Origin: Varanus komodoensis
Taxonomy: Eukaryota; Chordata; Lepidosauria; Squamata; Varanidae
Direction: 5' to 3'
Length of the DNA: 64,000 bases
Assembly (NCBI RefSeq): GCF_004798865.1
Contig: NW_025335438.1
Location: 17,707,476-17,771,475, forward strand
Made by a program: the position numbers and the translations under genes. Numbering within the stretch: position 1 is the first letter of the stretch; each line of letters starts with the position of its first letter. This document shows positions 1 to 13,940 of this stretch, one piece after another. The notes below the pieces were generated by a model that saw nothing but the letters and a program-made list of their open reading frames with translations, was not told the DNA's origin and did not search any database.

Positions 1-3000
1 CAGGTGACGCCGCTGGGATCCCCCAGGCCTGTGCTTCGGCCTGAGAGCATGTCTCCCCCACCGGAGCCACTGCTTCGGGAGTCCCATCTCCGATGGAGAA
101 ATTAGAGATTCCCCACCGGGGCAGCGTTCTCCAACTCTGATACCTACTGCTGGGCCACCTGAGAGAGTACAGTCGCCGCCTGGGCATAGGAGCCGCTCAT
201 CGGAATGCCAAGGGGATGACTGGCCTATGCTGGGTTATGGCGGTTTTCCCGGCTGGAGTGGCTATCCACCCTATGCCTATTACTCTCAGGACCGTTGCTC
301 ACTGTCAATCCCAAGAGAGGCGCCATCCACGTCCGGCCGTGCGGAACAGAGACCTCTGCCTTCTCCCGAGACCACCTCGTCTAGCGAACACTACCGCTAC
401 CACCAGGACTTGGACGAGTCGGAAGTTGACTGCACGTCCCCGGATGTGGCCATCACCTCCCAAGACCCTGGATCCCTGGACGAGCCTCATGTTTCCTTCT
501 CGGAACTCGTTTCTCGTCTGGTTCAGTCGCTGGAAATAGAGGCCTACCATTGCCCCAGCATCGTCCAATTTTACGATATCGTCCGGGGAGAGCAGTCCAC
601 AACCATTGCCTTACCTCTAATTACCACACTCCGCCAGGCAATGGTCCAGCCCTGGGACCAACCGGCACAACCGCAAGCGACATCTCGTCGGTACGAGTCT
701 ATGTACCGGGTACCATTCTTGCTGCGCCACCCTAAGCCCAACTCTGTGGTGGTCGAGTCGTCCCAGGGCAGGGAGGCTCAGGGCCATACAACACCCCGAG
801 ATAAAGAAGGGAGGAAAGTTGATATGATTGCACGTCGGGTCTATACAGCTGCAGGACTTGGCATGCGCATATCGAATTATGAAGCTACTCTGGCACGTTA
901 CCAGTACTTCATAATGCAGAAGCTGGATAACGTTGCCTCCTCCCTTCCGGACCAGCAGGCAGACCTAGCCAGGGTCTTTATAAAAGAGGCAATGCAGGTG
1001 GCCATATAGCAGTTGTCCACAGTAAGACATCATGTGGACACTGAGTCTCAGGCCATGGTCAGTGCTATCTCCTTACGACGACATGCGTGGCTCAGGAATT
1101 GTAATTTTCCTGAAGAGATGCAGTGGAGGATAGAGGAGATGCCATTCGATGGCACTGGTCTTTTCCATGCGAAGACCAATCGAAAACTCAAAGCCATCCA
1201 TGAATCCCGCATGACAGCATGTCGCATGGAGCTCCCACAAACTAAACGTAAGTGGTCATGGTCCAGGCCTTATGGACGCCAACAGTACCAACCTCGCCAA
1301 GACTACCAGCAGAGGCAGCAGCGTAGAAGACAACAGCCCCAACAGCGCTTCTCTCAGGGCCATCGGCGCTTCGACTCCAAGAAACACCCTCATTGACGGT
1401 CCCGGCGAACCAATTCATCTTTCCATTCCCCACCTTCCCCTCTCCCTTTTGGGAGCCGGCTTCAAAACCGACTCCCCATTTGGGAGTCCATTACATCTGA
1501 TAGGTGGGTGTTGTCCATCATTCAGCTCGGATATAGAATAGAATTCGACATCGTTCCACCGTCAAGCCCTGTCTGATTTATGCCACCATCTTCGGTTTTG
1601 TGTGATGAGGTCTACCAACTTCTTCGTAAAGGTGCGATTCAACAACTTTCTTGCACTGATGGGCTTCACCAATTCTATTCTCGATATTTTACGTTCCCCA
1701 AACGGGACGGTGGTCTTCGACCTATCCTGGATCTCAGGAATGTCAATAGATACATTGAACCAAAGGAGTTCCGGATGACCACCTTACAGAATATCCTTCC
1801 ATTGCTGAAAAAAGGGGATTGGTTCGCCTCATTGGACTTGAAGGATATTATTTTTATATCTCTATCCATCCTTCCCATAGACGCTTCCTGCGATTTACTG
1901 TTGGATCCGATATTTTCGAATTCAATGTACTCCCATTCGGTCTAGCTACGGCACCGAGAGTCTTTACAAAATGCATGGCTCCAGTATGCGCTCACCTACA
2001 GCTTCGGAGTATACAAGTCTACCCCTATCTAGATGATTGGCTCATTGTGTCACAGACTAAGGACAACCTTCTTGCGGCTGTCCATATAACTTGTACTTTG
2101 CTTGATAACCTTGGACTATGCATTAATTTTAAGAAATCGTCACTTATCCTGACACAGGTCATCGATTTCATTGGGGCGCGCAACCTATCTACAGGTGTTC
2201 CGTTCCGTCAGCCCCAACCAACTGTGACATTGCACACCGATGCGTCCCTCATCGGATGGGGTGCGGCATGTGTAGGACTGTGGGTCCAAGGAGCTTGGAA
2301 CCAACAGGAAGCAGGGAGACACATCAATTTCCTCGAGCTCCTAGCAATTTTCAACGCTCTCAAATCCTTCGAAACTGTGATACACAGCCAAGTTGTGCAG
2401 ATTGCATCCGACAACATGGCTGCTGTCTTCTACGTCAACAAGCAAGGTGGAACGAGGTCTCCGCTCTTGGCCCGATTGTCAATGCAGATCTGGGATTGGT
2501 GCATCCCAAGGGACATAATGCTACTGGCGGTGCACCTTGCAGGGACCGACAACGTAGAAGCGGATACACTGAGCAGGCAGATGTCAACGACCCACGAGTG
2601 GGAGTTGGACCGGATGATTTGCAATGAACTATTCCAGTTGTGGGGATATCCGGACAGAGACTTGTTCAGTACCCGAACAAACAGGGTATGCGAACTGTTT
2701 TGCTCCAGAGCGGATTTCGGACAGAACTCGAGGGGAGATTCCCTCATGATCAACTGGAGCAACATGTTTTTCTACGCGTTTCCTCCGATTCCCCTTCTGA
2801 TGAAGGTGGTATCGAAGATTGTCCAGGACAATGCTACAGGGATTTTGATAGCCCCATGGTGGCCGAGGCAACCCTGGTTCACTGCTCTCCTCCTTCAGTC
2901 CAAAGGTGTTTCCCCTCACTTGTTGACGCAGTGCAATGGAGCAATCTGATACCCAGACCTAGCTTCGCTCGGACTGACAGCATGGAGCATTTGCTAGATT

Positions 3001-4591
3001 CGGTCTCTCTATTAGTTCCATTACCATCTCGATCCACGGAATCCTATCCTCAACTGTATACATGACCGACTCCTCCTTCAGGACCAGCAGAATCAGTCTC
3101 GGAACCGACGTTTTTACATCCTGATATCCGGGTGATTCTCGAATCTGCACTAAGACTTTCTACACGCCGGTCTTACTCAGCAAAATGGAAAAGATTTTCC
3201 TCCTTTGGTGACCGTCATTCTTTTTCTCCAGAATCGGCATCCATTCAGAACATTCTACAATTTCTGTTTGAACTTCACCGTTCGGGACTTAAGCCTTCGT
3301 CTATAAAGGTTTACACGGCTGCTATCTCACATTTCCGTGGTACCATACAAGGCTTATTGGTTTTTTCTCAACCTCTGATTCGTCATTTTCTTGAAGGACT
3401 ACAAAATCTACACCCGTTGATTCGCCCGGTTATGCCGACTTGGAGTCTTTCTGTTGTATTCCAAGCACTAACAAAGCCACACTTTGAACCTCTGGCGACA
3501 GTGAATCTACATCTTGTATCATGGAAAACTGCCTTCCTTGTTGCGGTTACTTCAGCCAGAAGGGCCAGTGAGCTTTGCGCTCTACGCATAGATCCACCAT
3601 TTTTGAATTTCCACAAAGAAAAGGTGGTTCTTCGAATGGACTCGGCATTTCTTCCTAAGGTGGCTACATCGTTTCATTTGAATAAGGATATCACATTGCC
3701 TGCATTCTTTCCATCTCCATTGACTCCGATTGAGCGCTCTCTCCATACACTTGATGTTCGGCGCTGCCTTGCCTTTTACAGATCTTGTACAGAATCCTTT
3801 CGGAATTCTAACAGACTTTTCGTTAAATATGCTGATAATGACACAGGTTCTCCAGTCTCATCTCAGCGAATATCTAAATGGATTGTTCAGACCATTGTGT
3901 TGGCCTATCAGTTGGCAAGAATGGACTTACCTACACTTCCGAGGGGCCATTCTACGCGAGCAGTAGCGACTTCGTCAGCTTTTGTGGCAGGTGTTCCAAT
4001 TCAGGATATTTGCAGAGCCGCAACCTGAGCTGCTCTGTGTACTTTCGCCAAGCATTATTGGCTTGATTTGCGTGCCAGACAGGACTGTTCCTTTGGCAGA
4101 GCAGTGCTCTCTGCCATTCTTCAGTGACGACACCTCCCTCCTCCGAGTCTGGTAAGCTTGCTAATCACCCATATGTGTGATGCACAGAGGCCATGATGAA
4201 GAAAAGCAGGTTGCTTACCTGTAACTGATGTTCTTCGAGTGGCCATCTGTGCATTCACACAACCTACCCGCCGGCCCCACATGGTGTCGGTGAGTGCACT
4301 TACTCTTTTATATCGGTTCCGTACTAATCTTACGGTACCGATGTGGCTTGTTGTGGTACTGTCATTGTCTACTAGGGGGCAAACGTCGGTCTTCAAGACT
4401 GAGTAAAATGGTGGACGCTTCGCTCTATTTATACTGTTGGGGGAGGGAGTGGAGCGTTTTCCTGCCAAAAACCGTTAGCTTTCTAATCTTCTGGCCTAGG
4501 CACTGCGCAGGCGCAGCACCCATATGTGTGAATGCACAGATGGCCACTCAAAGAACATCAGTTACAGGTAAGCAACCTGCTTTTCTGGCCA
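1..4591 (+). mobile_element. DIRS-type tyrosine-recombinase retroelement (fossil, left end outside window)
   Basis: The coding parts lie in the order expected for DIRS elements. A gag-like region rich in Gln, Arg and Pro at its end covers about 230-1400. A reverse transcriptase and RNase H region covers about 1580-2950, with the RT signature YLDDWLI and an RNase H stretch containing HINFLELLAI and VEADTLSR. A tyrosine recombinase region covers about 3130-4030, with RASELCALR and the HxxR-type motif in RGHSTRAVA. An inverted-repeat region follows at 4201-4585, typical of DIRS ends, which have no plain LTRs. The copy is broken, with roughly a few breaks, but long coding stretches survive, so it looks fairly young. 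It lies in sense orientation in an intron of TCEA1. Family assignment is by motif and layout; a Ty3-like LTR element is excluded by the recombinase and the lack of an aspartic integrase. Confidence 0.9.
4201..4585. repeat. Inverted repeat arms of the DIRS element
   Basis: The 60-base arm 4201-4260 (starts gaaaagcaggttgcttacc) is the reverse complement of 4526-4585 (ends agcaacctgcttttc), with about one mismatch. The roughly 265-base loop between them is unique. A short direct repeat, acccatatgtgtg, also occurs near 4168 and near 4519. This fits the inverted terminal repeat and internal complementary region that DIRS elements use for circular intermediates (family knowledge). Confidence 0.85.
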
Positions 4592-5513
4592 ATGTTAATA
4601 ACAGGAGGCCATACTAGGTGAACTCACCTAGCTTGATCTAGTAGGGAATCTTCTTATGTTCTTGTATACGTTTTAGTGTCCACATTCAGAAAATACATTC
4701 TTTCAAGTAGTACTGAAACATTATTTATGAAATTGATGAAAGTTAAGATTTTGACCGTACTCACTAGGCCACTTCTTGGTACCTTATTTTGAATCTCCCC
4801 TTCTTATATGTTAACATTTCCAGTCTTAGAGATAACTCAAGGTCTTTATGCTGTATATCTTGCCCATGTCAGCTTTTTTCCAATGTCCAGAAGGAATGAT
4901 GCTGTCATAAGGGAGTAATCCCTTGTCTCCTTTCTGCATGGCCCAGGTGTTATCTTCATGTTTTGTTAGAATACAGTATGAACATTGGCTCTACTTGGGC
5001 TATATAAAGAAACCTGAGGAGATCTAAGGGGTTTGGCTTTGTAACCCATATTTGCACTGCCCCCAGTTAAAGAAGTGTTCTTTATGTTATGAGCAAAATG
5101 TTCATATTGATTTTTCATCCAATATACTTAAAAGGTCAGTTTTTCATTACTTGAGAAAATGTATTTACCACTAATAGCCTTCATAAAAGGGTGCATTTTG
5201 TCAAACACTGATTTTGTAAAGACTTCATTAATTTCACTGGAATGGCATTCATGGGCTGTAGCCGCTTTTCTGTTATATTGATGGATTTTTTTCCATGCTA
5301 AGCTCACATTCCCAGGCATCAGGTGGCATTAAGATTCATATCTTTAACTTCATCAGTGAGTATTATATGTTCAATATGCTCTAGTTGATTTAATGAAAGG
5401 AATAGATGTAAATAGTAAGCTTAGGTTTGGCCAAATGTTTGTAAAAGAATAAAGTGCAATTTTATACTGTTCCTATTGCTGTTGCCCTTAACTTGTAAGC
5501 ACCTATATTTCAG
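4592..5513 (+). other. TCEA1 intron, distal part
   Basis: This is AT-rich intron sequence between the DIRS element and the first visible TCEA1 exon. It ends in the acceptor tatatttcag. I see no exon, RNA gene or recognisable repeat in it. The preceding TCEA1 exon is not in the window. Confidence 0.6.
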
Positions 5514-5657
5514 GAGCTAAAAAACACCGACATGAAATACAAAAATAGGGTACGAAGCAGGATAGCAAACCTTAAGGATACCAAAAATCCTAATCTAAGG
5601 AAAAACGTTCTATGTGGAAATATACTTCCTGACAGGTTTGCTAAAATGACAGCAGAA
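5514..5657 (+). CDS. TCEA1: TCEA1 exon (TFIIS central domain, C-terminal part)
   Basis: TFIIS binds RNA polymerase II that has backtracked and stimulates cleavage of the transcript so that elongation can resume; it acts in the nucleus. This 48-codon exon runs from acceptor tatatttcag to donor GTAAGT and begins [16 protein letters not shown]. It contains [13 protein letters not shown], matching the helical TFIIS domain II that docks on the polymerase jaw. Both splice junctions are phase 0, and the next exon continues the vertebrate TCEA1 protein without a gap. TCEA2 and TCEA3 are paralogues, but the residues and the RGS20 neighbour favour TCEA1. Upstream exons lie left of the window, beyond the DIRS insertion. 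Confidence 0.95.
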
Positions 5658-6112
5658 GTAAGTAATTCATTCAACGTATGTGTTGTAATATTTATTAGGC
5701 CACCCAAAGGATTACAAAAATTATGCAGGCTTTTTAAAATTCCCAGGTAACTTCAAGCAGGATGGTAGAATTCACTCAATATATCTTTCATTTTTTTCAA
5801 TGAGAAATGTCCCCTCAGTCTAAGATTTGAGTGCAATTTCATACTACTGAGAGCTGAATGTGCTATCTTAGGTGCTAGCTGTAGTGATACATGCTCAGTG
5901 GAGCCCAGTGCCTGAGCCATATTGCCTGCATGTTTTGATTTGATTAGGCAGTGGTTCATATCCTTTCATACCTCATGTGGAATGTTGATGCTGTTTATCA
6001 TTTGTAAATTATTACTGTAAAAGTGTGCCTATCGTATAAATTAGTTGTATCCAGAAGAATAAACTAGGTGTAAGCTATCCCTTATTCCTTTAAACTCTGC
6101 CTAGGGATCTGA

Positions 6113-6185
6113 ACGGCCATGGCTCAAATAGTAGAGCAAATTCTGTGCTTACAGTAGGTTCCAGATTCAACCCCTGGGATTTCAA
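6113..6185 (+). repeat. tRNA-derived SINE head, decayed
   Basis: The segment atggctcaaatagtagagca followed by ccagattcaacccctggg resembles the A box and B box of a tRNA promoter, spaced as in the reptilian SINE whose better copies lie at 24725-24900 and 51096-51235. It is diverged and lacks the body. Confidence 0.5.
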
Positions 6186-6639
6186 AAAGTTGCTTGGAAA
6201 GAGTCTTGTTTGAAAAGTTTGGTGAATACTGTCAGTATTAACAGGAGGTACGGAAGTATAATTGGGTAGTGGGTCAAATTGCTCCCACCAGACCCTCTAT
6301 GGACAGGATTTTTTTTGCCCCCATGTGTTCCCCACAGCCCTTTTTGCCTTTCTCAGCATGAAGAAAGGAATTAACCAATGCTGGGGTGTGGGCTAGGGAG
6401 GAGAAGCCACCTGACTGTTACTGGGAAGTGACTGCTCCTCCTAGCATCAGCTGGATCCTCTGTCTCCTGCATCCCTGCTATTATCTCAAGGGGGATTCCT
6501 GCAAGGGACATTCTTCCAGAGAGTGAGATTTGGAGGCCCTTTGGAGGAACCCAGAGAGGCTCCATGGTCGAAACATGGAACTTCTGCAGATTAGATTAGG
6601 TCCACAGGCCAGAGGTTCTGCATCCCTCATATACTCACT

Positions 6640-6690
6640 ATTAAGCTAGATGGATCAATGGTTTGATCTACTATAAGGCAGCTTCCAGTG
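6640..6690 (+). repeat. SINE tail fragment
   Basis: It contains gctagatggatcaatggttt and ctactataaggcagcttcc, the 3' body of a common reptilian tRNA-derived SINE (consensus recalled as gatggaccaatggtctga then agtataaggcagcttc). It is old and truncated. Confidence 0.5.
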
Positions 6691-7058
6691 TCCCTAAATG
6701 TTCTTAAAAATGTTAGAATCTTAAATAAGGTGAGATTTATTACTATGTTATTACAGAAGGTGATAGAGAGGATGAGGTCTTCTTGCAAACATGCTAGAAA
6801 TTGCATATGGACACACACCTTTTTTTGTAAATTGTGTTGAAAGTGTTCCCCTATTTAGATTGAGGATAATGCTTCCTGAATTGGTTTGTTGTGACCTCAG
6901 TTATATCAATGAGTAACCAAATCTGCTTACATTCTATTCACAAAATATTCTGTAACTGTTCCATCTAGATCAAGCATAATTATTAGAAGTGGTCTTAATT
7001 CTCTGCTTGTTATTGATTAATTTGTATTTGAAAGCTACAAACAATTGGAACAGGTTGA

Positions 7059-9502
<2,444 letters not shown>

Positions 9503-9511
9503 TTCTGCTAG
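9503..9511 (+). CDS. TCEA1: TCEA1 terminal coding microexon segment (Phe-Cys-stop)
   Basis: After acceptor tttttacag only TTC TGC TAG is coding. It completes the conserved TFIIS C-terminus NRWKFC. The final cysteine is the last residue of the protein. The exon continues as 3' UTR. Together the four exons encode 123 residues and join with no frame change. Confidence 0.95.
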   Translation, partial: FC

Positions 9512-10381
9512 AAGAAGAAATTATTGAGATCTGGACCAGTATGAAAGAGGATTTTATAATTAGCTTTAAAAATTAGGTTGAGCATTTAGCTTGCAGCAGA
9601 GGATTTTTTTTTCCCTTGGGATTTCTCCCTCTCTTTTTTTTTTTAAGCTGACATCTCTGAAGTTAGATTTTGGTTTGACATGGCCATCCCTGTAGTTAAT
9701 AGTCAGTAGAGCCAGGATACTCAGTTGTATGGTGTAACTTCACTTCCTCATTTTTTATAAGCAAGTGTACATTAAACTTTTATCAATGACATTTGGGTAA
9801 CTGCTTTTTTTCTTAACTTTGTGAACAGAAAGTTGGATATCTTTGTGCATGGTATATCCAGCTGAAATATTTTCTTGTAGAATGGAATTCACATTTAATA
9901 ACATTGTCCTTTTTAACCATTTTGGTGCTAGAGCAAATCAGTAAGTTTTATACCAACACAATAAATTACATTTAATGTGGGTAGTCAGGTAGAAACCATT
10001 TCTGCACTGGTCATTGAGTGTTAATAAGGAAACCTGATGCTTTATAATGCACATGACTCTTCTGTTACATAATCCAGTGTTTTATGGTTTCAAAACTTGT
10101 GTTGATCTATTCAGTTTATTGTACAGCCCTAAAGCATGCTTATTATTATCTTGTCCTTGATTATAGCAAAATTTCTTGCAGCTTTCCTTTCTTTATATTC
10201 TTGATGGTATAATTCATTTTAGATTCTGTAGTTAAACAAAGCTGGTTTGTGGTACGCTGCATAGCTAGAGATTTAAACTAATCTTCACCAATTTATGGTA
10301 CTGTTTCGTGTGAAGACTTTAATGACCCGCAATTTTTACATTTTGAACCACTCATTCTAAACTTCAAAGGTCAGAAATAAA
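9512..10381 (+). other. TCEA1 3' UTR (end uncertain)
   Basis: AT-rich sequence with T-runs follows the stop codon. The end is not fixed by sequence alone; two AATAAA hexamers (9960-9965 and 10376-10381) are candidates for cleavage, and a longer UTR is possible. Confidence 0.55.
9960..9965 (+). terminator. Candidate poly(A) signal of TCEA1
   Basis: AATAAA lies 450 bases after the stop codon, in the sense direction. A second AATAAA at 10376-10381 is an equally possible distal site. No transcript data are available to choose between them. Confidence 0.4.
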
Positions 10382-10877
10382 ATAATGTTTTTTCACCACT
10401 TGTTTAGGTAAACTTTTGTTAGAATGTTTCTCAAACTACTTTTTAAAACACTAACCACACCACCCATGACATGTTTGGTATAACATACTAATCTGTCAAA
10501 AATTAGGTTGGTTAAAATAGCTCCCCACCAAGAATGCCTTTATTAAATATAAATGCCTGACTTGGAACAGATAATAGGATATTTCTCATGTCTTTTCATA
10601 TTATGAATAACATAAATCTTCATTTTATTTACTGCAGAATTTAATTTTTATGCAGTGATTATAGAAAATAAGATCCTCAAATATATCAAACACCTATGTA
10701 AGCATTGTCTGCTAAAGTTTTCAATTTCACATTAATGATCAAGCTAAACTGCAATTACTTGAAAAAATAGTTTATTCTCTAATTTTGAGAGACAATTCTA
10801 AGCCACTTTTGATACTGATTCTAATAACTGCTAAACTGACCCTGTTCCTACAAATGCACGTGTCAAATCATAAGGCA

Positions 10878-10937
10878 CTCTTTCCTTGTTGATCTTTTAA
10901 CATGTGTCTCTTTCCTTGTTCATCTTTTAAAATGAAT
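10878..10937. repeat. 30-base imperfect tandem duplication
   Basis: Two adjacent units each start ctctttccttgtt and continue atcttttaa. They differ at a few positions. The source is likely replication slippage. Confidence 0.7.
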
Positions 10938-11336
10938 TTATTGTACCAGTTCAGTTTGTGCAATTGTATATCTCTTTCCACACTACATTTATTAACAGAA
11001 ATATTAATACATGTGAAAAAATGCACACTTCAATTTCATTAGTGTATATAAGCAGGGAAAGAGAAGCAACTATTTGGTATAAAAATTAGTTCTCTTCAGG
11101 TGGTAACACTTCTACAATGGTTCTAACTTCTATGGTTAATTTTTAAAAGATTATTCATGATGGTGGTACTAGCTTAAAGAATTAAACATATTCTTGAAGA
11201 GTATGAGCACACTTCATGTTCAAAGACTATGCTAAAGGTGAAGAACTTCTTTTAGTCTGAAGCTGAGTTCAGTTTCAGAGAAGCTATTGGGGGATAGATT
11301 CTAACGGTAGACAGGACCAAAGGTAAAAGAGGTAAG

Positions 11337-11365
11337 CCCCCCCCCCCCCCGCCACACACACACAC
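11337..11365. repeat. (C)n then (CA)n simple repeat
   Basis: A run of about 14 C is followed by a short CA microsatellite. Confidence 0.9.
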
Positions 11366-11792
11366 TCAGCCTAGTTTAGCATAAACTCCATATTACCCAG
11401 TACCTTAAGACCGTAGAAAACTAGGTTGGCACTTCAGGAGAGCTGGATTTAGCATCTGTGTCTTTGATTTTACACCCTTACTGTATACATGTGATATTCC
11501 CTGTTTGTTCCAGTTTCTGATGATCTTCATCATGCTTTACTTCTGAGGTTCTAAAAGTATTTTTTGCCCTTTGGGGAAATAGTACTTGAGCAGATGGATG
11601 ACTGACTTGAATAACCAGGAAAATGCATATAGATTATATTGTTAAAGCTTTTCTTCCATGCAACTTTGTTAGACTGCATCCTTCTTTATTTATATACCAG
11701 ATAACTTTGGACAGTGATATGTATCTTAATCAGTGTAAAATTTCTCAGTAAGCTTCTGGCAATCTATTTGCATCAATCTTTAGCAACTCTTT

Positions 11793-11846
11793 ATGTAGGC
11801 AAATGAAGATATTTCCTTCATGTAGGCAAATGATGCATTTCCTTTT
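11793..11846. repeat. 27-base imperfect tandem duplication
   Basis: Two adjacent units each begin atgtaggcaaatga and end in a tttcctt stretch. Confidence 0.65.
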
Positions 11847-12204
11847 TGAAAATATTGCTAAAAGGTTGTAAAATGTATAAATTATAGGATTTAAGACCAC
11901 AATTCAATGGTAACTGCTGTAATCCACCAAACTCAGGGGCTTATAGTTATAGCAGTGCAGGATGAGCAGGAGAGGCACTCTTCACATCCGCATCTGCCCT
12001 GCATTTTACACTAGGCAGGCTTTTTTGGCTTGTCTAACTGAAGCATCTCAAAGCAGGAAGGAAGGGGAGCTGGAGAGGACAGCTCACATGCTATCCTCTC
12101 AGTCTCCTCCCCTACCCTTGCCTGCCTTTCTGAGGTGGCTTTCCAGACCTCAAAGAACAGCTGGCACAGCTTGTTCTCACTGGTTGCAAGGGGGTGGGGG
12201 GTGA

Positions 12205-12290
12205 GAATTTGGATTCCCAGCTCCAAGGCTGGAGCACCATCTCCAGCTTCAGATCTGAGAATCTGAACTACCTACAGCCTGTCAACCACT
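12205..12290 (+). repeat. Unclassified dispersed repeat, family U1, partial copy
   Basis: It contains ttggattcccagctcca and, 30 bases later, agatctgagaatctga. The same ordered blocks recur near 44857 and, more weakly, near 23669 and 44325, all in the same orientation. No tRNA box, RT or terminal inverted repeat is visible. Confidence 0.45.
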
Positions 12291-13654
12291 GTCAGGGAGC
12301 CATTCCATGACTCCATAATTCATGACATAGGACCTTCTCAGTCAGATATTTTGACTCAAGAGCCCTCAAAAACAGATAGAAATAGTTTTGAAGTTTGCTT
12401 CTGTTTACATTAAATAATAAAAAGGTCAGGTGAAAACCCCTGTAAAGCAAAATCTTGTCTTTATGTATCTAGCTTAGAATTTAGTGGTGTTTGTGATTTA
12501 AATAAAATAATGTGACCAAATGTTTCAGTGCCTAACAATGTAAATAAATGGCTAAAATAGTAATATCAAGATTTGTGTTGTAGTGCAGTAATGACAAGAG
12601 CATATTATTTCAGAGTATCTGGTGTGTGAACTAGAAACCCCAAAGGCTGGAACCCCCTCAAAATTGCAACCAGGGTTTTGTGACCCAGTGCAGAGGTTTG
12701 TGGAAGTGCGTATCAGCCTACATCCAGCAGTGCTCCTTGTGCAACTCCACAAAGCAATGTAATGCAAGCAGATTTGGGACCAATTGATTGCTTCAAGCAA
12801 ATTCCATTGTATTTGAAGGTGGCAAATGTCTTGAAGTTATCTAGGGTTTTGTCAGAAGATACATACATAGATTATAGCTGTTTCCCTAAACCATTTTTTG
12901 TTTCAAGAAATCTGAGCTTTATTTTTTAAAATTGTATTACTTTACTTTGGGTGAGAAAATTTATGTAAGTTTCTTTGTGGTTACATGAAAAGTTTGGAAA
13001 TATCCAGTGCATGCTTGTAGGTGGTGGCACAAAACTTTGACTTAGGTTCTTTGGGTTCATAGTTAATACTTCTTAAAGTTGTAAAAGGGAAGTGGAGTTT
13101 ATTTTTGAAAAATTTGGCACATATGGACATGGCTACTTGTGTATAGGGCATTACACACCTTAAGTGTGATTTTATCTTATATAAATGTCACAATAGATTT
13201 TTCAGTGGTATTGCTTTTAATATCTTCTGTAAACCTTGGTCTATTCTCGAGATGTATGTTAAGTGCATTTTAACTTTTGCTAATTAAGTCAAAAATTAAA
13301 GGGCAATGAATGTAAGCTCCTGTGGCTAGGATCAATTGATTATCCTAGTTAGAAGTATCCATACAATTTTAATACTGTCTAATGAAAAGAATACCTGGAC
13401 AGTATAAATGTTCTGTGACAGTCATTGTTAAATGAAGGGTAGACCCCCAACTGATAATGTCAGGAATAGAGCACTGCAAGTTGCTAATGAATGTCCTGGT
13501 GCTTGATAAATACCAAGTCTGATGTAGAAATGGTTATCTTTTCTGAAATCCTGGGGTATATTGATTCCATAGCAGTAGGTTTGACATTGTGAGGGTAAAT
13601 ATGAATCTGCCTACAAAACTTTTCAAGAAACTTATTTAGTAGCAAATTCATTGG

Positions 13655-13940
13655 AGGGCTTGACACAGGAAGTGGTGATGGCCAGCAATTTGAGTGGTTT
13701 TAAAGGGAGATTGGATAGATTCATGAAGAAGGAGGCCTCCAGTGACTATCCTTGCTGGCTATATGCTACCTCCTTTACCAGAAGTGTCATGCCAGTGTAC
13801 ACCACTTGCTGAGGAACTGGGGCAGGCAGAGGTCTTGGCACCCATCCTGCTCATAGGTAGCTGATTTGCCACTGTGTATGGAGTGCTGGACTAGATGGAT
13901 CTTTGGTCTGATCAAGCATGGCTTTTCTTATGTCTTAATT
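13655..13940 (+). mobile_element. CR1 LINE 3' end
   Basis: It starts near cacaggaagtggtgatggcc and includes gattggatagattcatgaag, then ends with gtgctggactagatggatct and tggcttttcttatgtc. These are the familiar last ~280 bases of a reptilian CR1 subfamily. It is 5' truncated, as is usual for CR1, and moderately diverged. Confidence 0.8.
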
